Below, one piece after another: positions 15,091-24,093 of a DNA stretch of 48,580 nucleotides (positions are counted from its first letter, which is position 1; each line of letters opens with the position of its first letter). The DNA lies in contig JAFUCO010000051.1 in NCBI GenBank assembly GCA_017459635.1, positions 1-48,580 of the forward strand. Reading direction: 5' to 3'. The notes beneath the pieces are model-generated. The model was not told where the DNA came from and did no database searches. It worked only from the letters and a program-made list of their open reading frames with translations. The stretch is from Blautia sp. Lineage in GTDB: Bacteria; Bacillota; Clostridia; Lachnospirales; Lachnospiraceae. A program made the position numbers and the translations under genes.

Positions 15091-15907
15091 GCCCGGCCGC
15101 ATTTAGAAGCCGCAAGGCGTTTTTGTACAGGATATTTTCCTTATCCCCGGCAGAGATGGCTCTTATTTTCCTGAAATACTCAAGAAATCTGCCCTGCCCT
15201 TTCCACGGGCTGTCCGTTGCGAACAGGATCCTGTCTGCCCCGTGTTTCTGTACCATCTGTATGAACATTTCTTCAGGCATATCCATCAGGCAGAATGATG
15301 TATCCAAATAAACGTCCTTCCCGCAGAGCTTATCAAGAGACTCCTGTAAGCTGCTGCTTCCGCCCATGTGGGCAAGAATAAATCTGTAAGGCTTCACCTG
15401 AGAAAGAACGTTAAGTACCATGTCGGCGGAGCTGCATTTATTGTCAGGATCCAGTGGATCCCATCCTGCATGAGCAAGGACAAAAAGCCCCTGTTCAGAC
15501 GCCGCATCGATCATTCTGAGAAACCGTAAGTCATCCAGATGGGCATTCTGATAGCAGGGATGTATTTTGATCCCTTTAAAGCCTTCACGGGAGATCAGCG
15601 CCATTTTTTCCTTCATATCACTGCAGTCCGGGTGGATCCCGGCAAGAGAGACAAGGCGCGGCGCGTTTTTTTCAGTTATCATATTGTTGATCTTAATACC
15701 GAATCTCAGAACTGAATCAAACTGATGCGGATCAGTAAGGACAGGCAAAACAACGCTCAGAGCGACACCACTTTCCCGCATAGACGCCATGAGGCCTGCA
15801 GCAGTTCCGTCGGTTTCAGGGATTATACCGCTTTCTGATGAAAGCTTGCGGAGGGCAGCCGAAGCGATCTTATCAGGGAAAATATGTGTGTGAAAATCAA
15901 TGATCAT
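15059..15907 (-). CDS. amidohydrolase family protein (amidohydrolase 2 type)
   Basis: 282 residues, cytoplasmic TIM-barrel metal-dependent hydrolase. Metal ligands are visible as DFHTHIF at the N-terminus, KIHPCYQN near residue 147, FVLAHAGWDP, FILAHMGGS and FATDSPWKG. Substrate is unknown; its place after a nucleoside-type ABC transporter suggests a small imported compound, which is inference. AAGGAGAA precedes the ATG. The C-terminal QDRGRFSVLF is encoded by the palindromic repeat at 15032-15090, so the original end of the protein has been replaced or extended. Confidence 0.85.
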   Translation of the reverse strand: MIIDFHTHIFPDKIASAALRKLSSESGIIPETDGTAAGLMASMRESGVALSVVLPVLTDPHQFDSVLRFGIKINNMITEKNAPRLVSLAGIHPDCSDMKEKMALISREGFKGIKIHPCYQNAHLDDLRFLRMIDAASEQGLFVLAHAGWDPLDPDNKCSSADMVLNVLSQVKPYRFILAHMGGSSSLQESLDKLCGKDVYLDTSFCLMDMPEEMFIQMVQKHGADRILFATDSPWKGQGRFLEYFRKIRAISAGDKENILYKNALRLLNAAGQDRGRFSVLF

Positions 15908-15927
15908 ATACGGTTCTCCTTTATCAT

Positions 15928-15956
15928 GTAAGACAGGGGACGGTTCTCTGTCTTAC
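15928..15956. repeat. short copy of the GGGGACGGTTCT palindrome
   Basis: A single unit in which GTAAGACAG pairs with CTGTCTTAC around the conserved GGGACGGTTCT core. It lies between the second nucleoside permease and the amidohydrolase. Confidence 0.85.
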
Positions 15957-15961
15957 ACAAC

Positions 15962-16921
15962 TCATCGTTTCCCTTTATCCCACACTTCTCCTGCCGCTTT
16001 TGGCGGGTGATTTTTCTTTGAGAAGAATATCAGCAGGAACATTGTCAGCACATATGGCAGCATGAGGAAAAGGTCGGAGTAGTTGCTTGGCAGCTCCATG
16101 AAGATGCACAGCTGGTACCCGCCCGATTTTGCCAGGCCGAATATCATGCACACTATAGCCGTGGTCCCTATATTCCAGTTTCCGAAGATCATCGCCGCGA
16201 TAGCCAGATACCCAAAGCCCATATAGATGCTGGGTGAGAAGTTTGCCAGCAAAGAGTAAGCAAAGCATATGCCGCCTATGCCTGACAGTGCTCCGGATAT
16301 AATTACTGCTGCCCAGCGCGTTTTCTCAACATCCCCTCCGGCAGCGTCGACCGCCTGAGGGTTTTCTCCACAGGCACGCAGTCTCATACCGAACCTGGTT
16401 TTGTACATCAGATACCAGAAATATATCGACAGCACAAGTATTATGATCTCAAACGGATACATATTCTTGAAGAGTCCGCCGACCCATGGTATCTTTGAAA
16501 GAAACGGAATTGAAAAACGGCTTGAAACTCCAAGTATGAACTTGTTTGACAGAGTGCCGTTTATCACAGTATTTGCCGAGCTTGTGCAGAAGGACGTAAG
16601 CGCCACAGCCAGAATGTTTACAACCACGCCGCTTATTACCTGGTTCGCGCGGAACCTGATGCAAAGCAGCGCATGCAGGCACGCGTAGATCCCGCCGCCG
16701 ATTGCAGCCCCGGCCATGGCAATATAGATTATGGCCTGTGATCCTTCACCCATCACGCGCATCAGCAGTATTGCAATAAGCGATCCGAAAAATGCCCCGA
16801 ACCCCTGAAAGCCTTCTATCGCCAGGTTTGTGACGCCGCTCTTTTCCGAGTAGATCGCGCCTATCGCCATGATCAGCAGCGGCATCGCGAAGGAAAGACC
16901 GTCTGTAAAAACTTTTGTCAT
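15962..16921 (-). CDS. nupQ: nucleoside-type ABC transporter permease, NupQ/YufQ family
   Basis: 319 residues with about eight to ten hydrophobic segments. The start MTKVFTDGLSFAMPLLIMAIG and the stretch EKSGVTNLAIEGFQGFGAFFG are typical of the second permease of BMP-type (nucleoside or purine) importers; RLRACGENPQAVDAAGGDVE is the loop that meets the ATPase. The ATG overlaps the stop of the preceding permease gene as ATGA. It works with the binding protein, ATPase and first permease encoded upstream. Confidence 0.93.
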   Translation of the reverse strand: MTKVFTDGLSFAMPLLIMAIGAIYSEKSGVTNLAIEGFQGFGAFFGSLIAILLMRVMGEGSQAIIYIAMAGAAIGGGIYACLHALLCIRFRANQVISGVVVNILAVALTSFCTSSANTVINGTLSNKFILGVSSRFSIPFLSKIPWVGGLFKNMYPFEIIILVLSIYFWYLMYKTRFGMRLRACGENPQAVDAAGGDVEKTRWAAVIISGALSGIGGICFAYSLLANFSPSIYMGFGYLAIAAMIFGNWNIGTTAIVCMIFGLAKSGGYQLCIFMELPSNYSDLFLMLPYVLTMFLLIFFSKKNHPPKAAGEVWDKGKR

Positions 16922-18048
16922 TTCTTTTCCTCCTTATCATCTGCCGCCCTCTGCAGCACCATGTGAGCGCGCATCTTCATATAAGTCCCACAGGATGCAT
17001 ACAGCAGCAGAATGCCTGTGATCAGAGAAGCGATCTCCTTTGCCACGTTCACCATCGAGCTCATATAGTTTGCCCCCTGCTGGAAGATGGTCACGATGAT
17101 CGCCGCGAAGATCGACCCGACCGGTGATGAATTCCCAAGAAGCGCAACTGAAATCGAATCATAACCCATTCCCACCAGAGTCTTAGGAATTATCGTGTTG
17201 GTATAGCCAAGGTAATAGGTCACGCCGGCAAGCCCTGCCAGTACGCCCGAGAAAGCCATTGAAAGCACTATCCTGCTCCCGACACTTATCCCGGAATACA
17301 TAGCGCAGCTGCGGTTCTGCCCGACAGCCTTAAGCTCAAATCCGAAAACCGTCCTGTCAAATACGAACTGGACCACCAGAGCCATAACAACCGCAATAAC
17401 TATTCCAAAAGGTATTTTACAGTTCACTCCGGCTATCGGCACATTGGTAAGTGTCAGCCTGGATGCCGGAGAACATACCCGGCTTGTCCTTGTAAGCATG
17501 TCTACATAATAATTGTTGATAAAAAACCCGGTTATATAACTTATTATATAATTGATCATTATGGTGGAAACCACCTCATGGATATTGAACTGGTACTTCA
17601 GAAATCCGACCAGCGCCCCGGTAAGCCCTCCCGCCAGAATCCCGACCGCAAGGACCAGAGGCCTTGCTGCCGCCGCCGGAAGATGAGAATATCCAACAAA
17701 AACCGTTGCCGTAAATCCGGATATCAGCATCTGTCCGGCAATACCGATGTTGAAAAGTCCCGCCTTAAAACCGACTATAAATGCCAGCGAAGCAAGCAGC
17801 ATCGGAGCCAGATAATTCATGAAGTCCGAAAGATCAGACAGCATCCCGCTGCCCCCGCCGTAATTTGCCTTTGGAAGCATTCCGCAGCCCTGAAGAAAGC
17901 TTGCAAATGCAACCAGAGGATTTTTCCCCATAAGCAGCAGCATGACCCCTGCAGTAATGATAGTCATCAGAACTGCCAGCACCGACACCCATACGGATGC
18001 ATGCCTGCCGTCAAGCAGATGTGCCAGAAAATGCTTTTTGCTCTTCAT
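16918..18048 (-). CDS. nupP: nucleoside-type ABC transporter permease, NupP/YufP family
   Basis: 376 residues with an N-terminal helix and about nine more hydrophobic segments. FKAGLFNIGIAGQMLISGF and FELKAVGQNRSCAMYSGI are characteristic of the first permease of BMP-type importers. ATGA overlaps occur with both neighbours, so three genes are translated as a coupled unit. Confidence 0.93.
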   Translation of the reverse strand: MKSKKHFLAHLLDGRHASVWVSVLAVLMTIITAGVMLLLMGKNPLVAFASFLQGCGMLPKANYGGGSGMLSDLSDFMNYLAPMLLASLAFIVGFKAGLFNIGIAGQMLISGFTATVFVGYSHLPAAAARPLVLAVGILAGGLTGALVGFLKYQFNIHEVVSTIMINYIISYITGFFINNYYVDMLTRTSRVCSPASRLTLTNVPIAGVNCKIPFGIVIAVVMALVVQFVFDRTVFGFELKAVGQNRSCAMYSGISVGSRIVLSMAFSGVLAGLAGVTYYLGYTNTIIPKTLVGMGYDSISVALLGNSSPVGSIFAAIIVTIFQQGANYMSSMVNVAKEIASLITGILLLYASCGTYMKMRAHMVLQRAADDKEEKK

Positions 18049-19577
18049 GCATCCTTCACCCCCATCATATATCTTCCAACATCATGTGATGTCATGGTGT
18101 CCGCCGGAGCGGTCTTAAGCAGCTGTCCGTTATATATCACACCGATAGTGTCGGCAAGCTCCATGATCTCGTCCAGTTCAAGCGAAATAAGCAGTATCGC
18201 CGCGCCCCGGTCCCTCTCGGAAAGGATCTGCTTATGTATCATCTCAATGGCGCCGATGTCCAGTCCCCTTGTGGGCTGTACAAAGATAATGAGCTTTGTG
18301 TGCTCCTCTATCTCCCTGCCAACAATGGCTTTCTGCTGATTTCCGCCCGACATAGAACGCACCGTGGTCATCCCTCCAAGGCTGCTTCTGATGTCATATT
18401 TTTCGATCAGCTCATCCGCATAACTGCGAAAACGGTCGAAAGAAAGGATACCCTTCCCGGAGAATGGTTCCTTATAGTATTTTCGCAGCGCCAGATTGTC
18501 CTGCAGTGTAAAATCCATGATAAGGCCGGTCCCGTGACGATCCTCAGGTATATATGTGATCCCGGCCTCTGTCCTCTCTCTTATCGATGAACCTGTGATA
18601 TCCTGACCAGAGATAAGAATCTTTCCCGAGCTGGCCCTTATCATGCCGGCGACCGCGTCCGCTATCTCAGTCTGCCCGTTCCCGGAAACCCCGGCAATGG
18701 CAAAGATCTCTCCGCTTCTCACAGAAAAGCTCACATTCTTTACCGTCTCAAAGCCGTGTTCATTCTTCACCGTAAGGCCGGATACGGAAAGAACCGTCTC
18801 TCCGAATCCGGCCGGGCTTTTATATGGGTTAAAATCCACCTCGCGTCCGACCATCATGTTGGCCATCTCCTGTACTGACGCTGACGCAACATCAAGAATG
18901 TCAACAAGCTTTCCCCTGAGCAGTATGGCGCACCTGTCTGCAATCCTTTTGATCTCTTCTATCTTGTGTGTGATCAGGATGATCGTCTTACCGTTGTTTC
19001 TGAGCTCGTCAATTATCTTCAGCAGATAATCGATCTCCTGTGGCGTAAGGACTGCGGTAGGCTCATCGAATATCATTATCTCCGCTTTTCTGTACAGCAT
19101 CTTCAGGATCTCGACCCTCTGCCGCACCGACACAGGCACATCCTCTATCCTGTCTGTCGGGTTGACCTCCAGATGATACTTCTGTGAAAGTTCACTGATC
19201 TCGCGGTTTGCTTCCCTCATATCCACCCAGGGAATAAATCCCAGTTTTTTCTTAACAGGTTCCATTCCAAGGACGATGTTCTCAGCGATAGTATAATTAT
19301 CCACAAGCTTGAAGTGCTGGTGCACCATTCCAATACTGTGCGCAGCGGCATCATTTGAGGAATGAAATACAACCGGCTTCCCGTTCACCAGTATCTCACC
19401 CCGGTCCGGCTCATACATCCCGAAAAGCATGCTCATAAGCGTTGATTTTCCTGCGCCGTTCTCCCCCAGGAGGGCAAACACCTCACCCTTCTTAACCGAA
19501 ATTGAAACATCATCATTCGCGATTATGCCCGGAAAGCGCTTTGTGATGTGACGCATTTCTACTACATAGTCAGCCAT
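18045..19577 (-). CDS. nupO: nucleoside-type ABC transporter ATPase with two nucleotide-binding domains
   Basis: 510 residues from the ATG at 19577 (AGAGG upstream); an upstream in-frame extension runs through a palindromic repeat and is not coding. Domain one has Walker A GENGAGKST, signature VSVRQRVEILK and Walker B IMIFDEPTAVLT. Domain two has the degenerate Walker A GVSGNGQTE, signature MSGGNQQKAIVGREIEE and LIIFVQPTRGLD. This duplicated build with a weak second P-loop is usual for BMP-type and RbsA-like ATPases. It powers uptake through NupP and NupQ. Confidence 0.95.
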   Translation of the reverse strand: MADYVVEMRHITKRFPGIIANDDVSISVKKGEVFALLGENGAGKSTLMSMLFGMYEPDRGEILVNGKPVVFHSSNDAAAHSIGMVHQHFKLVDNYTIAENIVLGMEPVKKKLGFIPWVDMREANREISELSQKYHLEVNPTDRIEDVPVSVRQRVEILKMLYRKAEIMIFDEPTAVLTPQEIDYLLKIIDELRNNGKTIILITHKIEEIKRIADRCAILLRGKLVDILDVASASVQEMANMMVGREVDFNPYKSPAGFGETVLSVSGLTVKNEHGFETVKNVSFSVRSGEIFAIAGVSGNGQTEIADAVAGMIRASSGKILISGQDITGSSIRERTEAGITYIPEDRHGTGLIMDFTLQDNLALRKYYKEPFSGKGILSFDRFRSYADELIEKYDIRSSLGGMTTVRSMSGGNQQKAIVGREIEEHTKLIIFVQPTRGLDIGAIEMIHKQILSERDRGAAILLISLELDEIMELADTIGVIYNGQLLKTAPADTMTSHDVGRYMMGVKDA

Positions 19578-19590
19578 AATTATTACCTCT

Positions 19591-19648
19591 GTAAGACAGG
19601 GGACGGTTCTCTGTCTTAAATAAGACAGAGAACCATCCCCTGTCTTAA
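19591..19648. repeat. full palindromic repeat upstream of nupO
   Basis: Two arms with the ACAGGGGACGGTTCTCTGT core, identical except for one base (CCATCCC in the right arm). It sits in the leader between the binding-protein gene and the ATPase gene. Confidence 0.9.
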
Positions 19649-19655
19649 AAATTTC

Positions 19656-19685
19656 GGGGCTGTGAAAAATGATTTTCACAGCCCC
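19656..19685 (-). terminator. hairpin after the BMP binding-protein gene
   Basis: GGGGCTGTGAAAA pairs with TTTTCACAGCCCC around four bases. On the minus strand GAAATTTTTAAG follows, a modest U-rich tail. It probably gives partial termination so that the binding protein is made in excess over the membrane parts. Confidence 0.7.
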
Positions 19686-19743
19686 CTTTATCAGGATCTG
19701 TTATAAAAACTGTCCGGATCGTCTGCATGCGCCCCGGTCACAA

Positions 19744-20865
19744 TCATTCAAGTCCCGGGAAGTCATCCGGTGTATATCCGTTTGTGGAGGAAGCAGGGAT
19801 GATCTCTCCCGCCTTCAGTGAACGGTAGCACTCGGAAAGTTTTACCAGAGTATCCTCGCTGAGCTGCTGACGTCCCTCATCTGCCACATATCCGGTAGAA
19901 TCGGTGTCTGCGCCAAGGAGGGCATCCTCACCTGTGAATGTTCCGTCATAGATAGCTTCCAGCTGTCTGGTAACATTGCTGTGCATAACCTTAAGTCCGC
20001 TGGTAAGAATAATATTGCTGTCTCCATTTGCGCCGTCGTCATACTGGTCGACGTCACAACCGATCACATATACGCCCTCGTTTTCCTTTGCTGCGGTGAA
20101 AACTCCGTTGCCGGAAGCGCCGGCAGCTACAAAGATAACATCGCATCCCTTGTCGATCAGGGCTTCGCCTACAACCTTTCCGCCTGCCTCGTCGCCAAAA
20201 TCGCCAACATAGTTGCCGCCAACATCATTTCCTGCAAGGTCAGTGCCGGCATAGGAAGGAAGCTCTACGGTCTCAGCAGAGGTGCCGTATTTCGCGTTTG
20301 CGTAATTTACACCGCTCATGAAACCGAACTCATAATTTACATTTGACGGGAAAGCCATTCCGTTTACAACCGATACCTGTCCGGAGGTAGTGGAAAGAGC
20401 CGCCGCAACTCCTGCAAAGAAGCCGGATTCCTCTTCTTTAAAGGTCATTGTATAAACATTGTCAGCTGCCACAGGATTTCCTTCGCTGTCCTGAATAGTA
20501 GAGTCAACAACGATGAAGTATTTGTCAGGATTGTTCTTTACAATGTCGCCAATACCGGCAAAATTGAAGCCCGGAAGTACAAATACGTCAAAATCTCCGA
20601 CTGATTTCTCAACTGTCGGGACAAGCTGTGCATAATCAGCTTCCTTGATGTCAGTAACCGTACAGTCATCATGAGTCTCGAGGAAAGTCTGGATACCCTC
20701 ATAGCAGTCCTGGTTGAAGGATCCGTCATCAATTCCGGTGGAAGTGATGATGCATACGCTGAATCCTTTGCCCTCATCCTCTGCCATAGCGGGAACTGCC
20801 ATCATTCCGAACGCCATGCTTGCCGCAAGAACTGTTACCGCTGCTTTTTTGAACATTTTTCTCAT
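19744..20865 (-). CDS. nupN: BMP-family nucleoside-type substrate-binding protein
   Basis: 373 residues. The signal peptide (MRKMFKKAAVTVLAASMAFG) ends in AMA-E, a signal peptidase I site with no lipobox cysteine. Family signatures are GIDDGSFNQDCYEGIQ, FVLPGFNFAGIGDIV, VNGMAFPSNVNYEFGFMSGV and VIFVAAGASGNGVFTAAKE. BMP proteins bind nucleosides or related purine compounds for the NupOPQ importer encoded downstream. It has a consensus promoter and a leader of about 95 bases. I see no purine riboswitch in the leader, although GGATACAG and CTGTATCC form a small hairpin there. Confidence 0.93.
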   Translation of the reverse strand: MRKMFKKAAVTVLAASMAFGMMAVPAMAEDEGKGFSVCIITSTGIDDGSFNQDCYEGIQTFLETHDDCTVTDIKEADYAQLVPTVEKSVGDFDVFVLPGFNFAGIGDIVKNNPDKYFIVVDSTIQDSEGNPVAADNVYTMTFKEEESGFFAGVAAALSTTSGQVSVVNGMAFPSNVNYEFGFMSGVNYANAKYGTSAETVELPSYAGTDLAGNDVGGNYVGDFGDEAGGKVVGEALIDKGCDVIFVAAGASGNGVFTAAKENEGVYVIGCDVDQYDDGANGDSNIILTSGLKVMHSNVTRQLEAIYDGTFTGEDALLGADTDSTGYVADEGRQQLSEDTLVKLSECYRSLKAGEIIPASSTNGYTPDDFPGLE

Positions 20866-20967
20866 TTTTACTCCTCCGTTTTTGTAAAATCCAAAGGCTT
20901 ACGGATACAGTTTAGTTTCCTGTATCCTTTTTTCTCGCATGTCCCCGTCCGGGAATGCTCATTTTGT

Positions 20968-20996
20968 ATTTTATCATCACAATATATGACTGTCAA
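20968..20996 (-). promoter_or_regulatory. sigma-A promoter of the nucleoside transporter operon
   Basis: TTGACA and TAAAAT on the minus strand are 17 bases apart. The leader of about 95 bases ends in GGAGGAG before the binding-protein ATG. Confidence 0.8.
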
Positions 20997-21056
20997 TCAC
21001 GCCATTAAAAATCAGAGTTACCAGTCATTGCCCGGACCGGTTCTGTTTACGCTGGG

Positions 21057-21893
21057 TTATTCTTGATCCTGTGGTATTATTCTCAGCGATACCTCTCCTG
21101 AGAACAATCGTTTTTCTGTCCCGTCCTCTTCTTTGACAAGAAGGCTTCCGTCCGGTTCAATACTTTCAGCGAAAGCACTGCGGACCCTGTCTCCTTCACG
21201 GATCTCCACAATATGGCCTGGGATTATATTCCTTTCTATATAATAATCAGAAAGCTTATCCGCTTCTGCTTCTTCAAGAAGATGATTGACTATCGATGCA
21301 GTCAGACGGCTTCTGTCGATCTTTTCAGCTTCGCTTCCACTGTCAGCAATACATCCGACGATACTCTTAAGCTCCTCAGGAAGCTCCGCCGGCTCTATCC
21401 ACAGATTCACACCTATCCCAACCACAACATAGCTCAGCTTCCCTGTACTCTTATCAGCTCCTGCCTCCGCAAGGATGCCGCAGATTTTTCTGCCATCCCT
21501 GTAAATATCATTGATCCATTTAATATCCGTTTCGAGCCCGCATACTTCATGAACTGCCCTGCACACAGCAACTGCAGCCGCCGTAGTCAGAAAAACGCCG
21601 TCCTTCAGATTTGATCCCGGCCGGACAATAACGCTGAGATAAAGGCCTCCCGCAGGTGAAAAAAAACTTTTTCCACGCCGGCCTCTCCCGCCCGTCTGAT
21701 TGCCCGATGCGATAACTGAACCATGCGGCGCGCCGTTCTCCGCTGCTTCTTTGGCATCCCGGTTAGTTGAAACCGTTGACTCCAGAACCTGCACCAGCAC
21801 ATCCTTCCTTACAAGGCCGCTTCTCACATCCTCTTCAGAAAACATATGCAGCTCCTTCGGTTTTTCCACCGATTCAAGAATATTGTCACCCAT
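21057..21893 (-). CDS. birA: biotin--[acetyl-CoA carboxylase] ligase
   Basis: 278 residues. STVSTNRDAKE, GNQTGGRGRRGKSFFSPAGG (the biotinyl-AMP loop), IKWINDIYRDGRKICGILAE and VVGIGVNLW are the classic catalytic motifs. The C-terminal SH3-like part carries GHIVEIREGDRVRSAFAESI. There is no N-terminal helix-turn-helix, so this is a monofunctional ligase, not a repressor. It activates biotin with ATP and attaches it to carboxylase carrier domains. Confidence 0.94.
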   Translation of the reverse strand: MGDNILESVEKPKELHMFSEEDVRSGLVRKDVLVQVLESTVSTNRDAKEAAENGAPHGSVIASGNQTGGRGRRGKSFFSPAGGLYLSVIVRPGSNLKDGVFLTTAAAVAVCRAVHEVCGLETDIKWINDIYRDGRKICGILAEAGADKSTGKLSYVVVGIGVNLWIEPAELPEELKSIVGCIADSGSEAEKIDRSRLTASIVNHLLEEAEADKLSDYYIERNIIPGHIVEIREGDRVRSAFAESIEPDGSLLVKEEDGTEKRLFSGEVSLRIIPQDQE

Positions 21894-21914
21894 AATTTGT
21901 CCTTCCTTCCAAAA

Positions 21915-21997
21915 AACACAGGAGACGGTTCTCTGTGCACTTCAGCACAAGAATTATTCCCTGTGCAGTTCAGCACACAGAACCGTCCCCTGTGCAC
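21915..21997. repeat. variant palindromic repeat (GTGCAC subfamily)
   Basis: Left and right arms carry CAGGAGACGGTTCTCTGTGC and ACAGAACCGTCCCCTGTGC, separated by about 35 bases with two further CAGCACA/TGTGC units. It is a degenerate member in which GTCTTA arms are replaced by GTGCAC arms. It lies between the SRP RNA terminator and birA. Confidence 0.8.
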
Positions 21998-22000
21998 TTT

Positions 22001-22030
22001 AAAAAAGAGACGCCTGTAACCAGGCGTCTC
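22001..22030 (-). terminator. terminator of the SRP RNA gene
   Basis: GAGACGCCTG pairs with CAGGCGTCTC around a four-base loop and TTTTTT follows on the minus strand. A strong intrinsic terminator. Confidence 0.92.
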
Positions 22031-22035
22031 CCAAA

Positions 22036-22306
22036 TTTACTTTTTTATGCGCGCCGCACTTCGAAATGCTCCCACAGACGTTACCTCTACAGTTAACTCA
22101 GCCCAGGCACCCTCACGGCACACAGGAGGATCCGCTTATTGCTGCTGCATTCCTGCCCTGACAAGGTTCACAGAGTCCTGTTGCGCGAGACCCAAACGTC
22201 AACGCCACTTATAAAGGGCAGCCCTGCAGGCTACATCCCTCGGATTGGCATCACCCCTGCTGTAGCGGATTGCAGGTACAGGGCACCGCTATCTCCCCGG
22301 CTGCGC
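22036..22306 (-). ncRNA. ffs: signal recognition particle RNA, large Firmicute type
   Basis: The 5' part on the minus strand reads GGGGAGATAGCGGTGCCCTG then CCTGCAATCCGCTACAGCAG, the Alu-domain core of Bacillus-type scRNA. The S domain has AACCTTGTCAGGGCAGGAAT followed by GCAGCAGCAATAAG, the conserved apical loop region that binds Ffh. Length of about 270 nt fits the large SRP RNA class. Ends are estimated from the promoter and terminator and not exact to the base. Confidence 0.95.
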
Positions 22307-22312
22307 AAAATC

Positions 22313-22341
22313 ATTATATGAGGTTTGCTTTCCTTTGTCAA
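22313..22341 (-). promoter_or_regulatory. consensus promoter of the SRP RNA gene
   Basis: TTGACA and TATAAT on the minus strand are 17 bases apart. The -35 box contains the TGA stop codon of the upstream symporter gene, so the RNA gene begins with no gap. Confidence 0.9.
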
Positions 22342-23954
22342 CGTTTTTTCTTCGAACGCGAAGCAGATTGTTTTTTGTTCTGGTTTGAACCCTGTTTTGC
22401 CGGTGCCGAAGCCTTTACAGAAGAAGAGGCCTTTGCCGAAGAAGCTTTAGCAGACACATTCTTTGCCGGTTTCCCTGATACCGGGCCGCTCCCTTCCTGC
22501 ATCCTCTGGATATCCTCAAAAGCTGAATACATTGGACGTACTCTCTTATCATGGAACTTACGGTCAACATAATTCTGTGTTATAGCCATTACAGTCCCCG
22601 AAAGTGACAGAACACCTATCAGGTTGGGGATGGCCATAAGGCCGTTGAAGGTGTCCGATAGATCCCATGCAAGTGAAAGATTCATGGTCGCTCCGACGAG
22701 GATGAAAACAACGAACACCACATGATAGCCCTGCACGGCTTTGGTTCCAAATAGATACTCGAATCCCTTTGATCCATACTGGCTCCATCCCAGCACAGTA
22801 GAAAAAGCGAAAAGCAGGATAGCAATCGCGATAAAAGCAGATCCGAATTTACCGAATACAGTCGAAAAAGCTTCCGCAACAAGCGCGGTAGACTGTGATT
22901 CAGAAATGACTGCGCCTGTCTCCAGATCAACAAGCCCTGAGCTCAGTACCGCAAACGCAGTCAGGGTACATACGATGATGGTATCAGCGAAAACCTCGAA
23001 GATTCCCCACATACCCTGAACGACCGGTTCCTTAACATTGGAGCTTGAATGAACCATAACCGATGAACCAAGACCTGCCTCGTTTGAGAAAACGCCTCGT
23101 TTCATACCCCACTGAACAGCAAGCTTGATACCGCTTCCCACGATACCGCCGCCGACAGCCTTAAGTCCGAAAGCACCTTTGAAGATCGCTCCGAAAACAG
23201 CACCGACATGTCCTATGTTTACGATAAATATAGCAAGAGCACCAACAATATAGGCAATCGCCATAAACGGAACCAGAAGCTCTGTAACCGATGCGATACG
23301 CTTAATACCGCCAACGATAACCAGCGCCGCAAGAATCATAAGAACAATACCGCTGGCAATCGGAGGAATATTGAAAGCCGATTTAAGGTTCGAGGCTATT
23401 GAATTAACCTGGCTCATATTCCCGATACCGAATGAGGCCAGAACACAGAAAACGCTGAACAGAGCAGCCAGCACTGCTCCAACTGTTTTGAATCCGGGCT
23501 TAGAGCCAAGACCATCGCGCAGGTAATACATAGCGCCGCCGGACCATTCTCCCTTGTCATTCTTGCGGCGATAGTAGATACCAAGAACATTTTCTGAATA
23601 GTTTGTCATCATGCCGAAAAAGGCAACGATCCACATCCAGAAGATAGCTCCAGGGCCGCCGGATGCGATAGCCGCAGCAACACCTGCAATATTACCGGTA
23701 CCGATGGTCGCGGCAAGAGCGGTACAAAGGCTCTGGAACTGGCTGATCTGCTTGTCGTCTTTGCCTGTATGCGCCGTTACATGCTTGTCATGGAAAATTC
23801 CGCCAATGGTATTTTTCATCCAGTGGGCGATATGCGTGACCTGAAATACCTTTGTAAGACATGTCATAAGAATGCCGGTACCAACAAGCAGAACCAGCAT
23901 AGGCAGCCCCCACACAAACCCGTTGATTGCAGAATTTACAGATTCAATTAACAT
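22338..23954 (-). CDS. sodium:alanine symporter, AGCS family
   Basis: 538 residues with about ten hydrophobic segments. The family signature (GTGNIAGVAAAIASGGPGAI, then FWMW) is present near residue 90, and GVFSNEAGLGSSVMVHSS in the middle. It moves alanine or glycine into the cell with sodium. The last 65 residues form an unusual tail rich in Ala, Ser and Lys (KASSAKASSSVKASAPAKQG) ending SRSKKKR, not part of the transport fold; it should be cytoplasmic and basic. The SRP RNA promoter overlaps its stop codon. Confidence 0.95.
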   Translation of the reverse strand: MLIESVNSAINGFVWGLPMLVLLVGTGILMTCLTKVFQVTHIAHWMKNTIGGIFHDKHVTAHTGKDDKQISQFQSLCTALAATIGTGNIAGVAAAIASGGPGAIFWMWIVAFFGMMTNYSENVLGIYYRRKNDKGEWSGGAMYYLRDGLGSKPGFKTVGAVLAALFSVFCVLASFGIGNMSQVNSIASNLKSAFNIPPIASGIVLMILAALVIVGGIKRIASVTELLVPFMAIAYIVGALAIFIVNIGHVGAVFGAIFKGAFGLKAVGGGIVGSGIKLAVQWGMKRGVFSNEAGLGSSVMVHSSSNVKEPVVQGMWGIFEVFADTIIVCTLTAFAVLSSGLVDLETGAVISESQSTALVAEAFSTVFGKFGSAFIAIAILLFAFSTVLGWSQYGSKGFEYLFGTKAVQGYHVVFVVFILVGATMNLSLAWDLSDTFNGLMAIPNLIGVLSLSGTVMAITQNYVDRKFHDKRVRPMYSAFEDIQRMQEGSGPVSGKPAKNVSAKASSAKASSSVKASAPAKQGSNQNKKQSASRSKKKR

Positions 23955-24093
23955 ACTTTCCCTCCCTGATAGTGGCTGTTCATTCAGCCCGCCTTGTTTT
24001 CTGGATGATGCACAAAGCAGACTCCACTATCCTTTATCCCGCTTATGCTTCACCGCATTAGTGTATCACACTATGGAAGGATGCGCAACAATT

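Noticed and set aside
20866-20967. Purine or other riboswitch in the leader of the BMP-type transporter operon
   Set aside because: The conserved purine aptamer core sequences are not seen; only one small hairpin is present.
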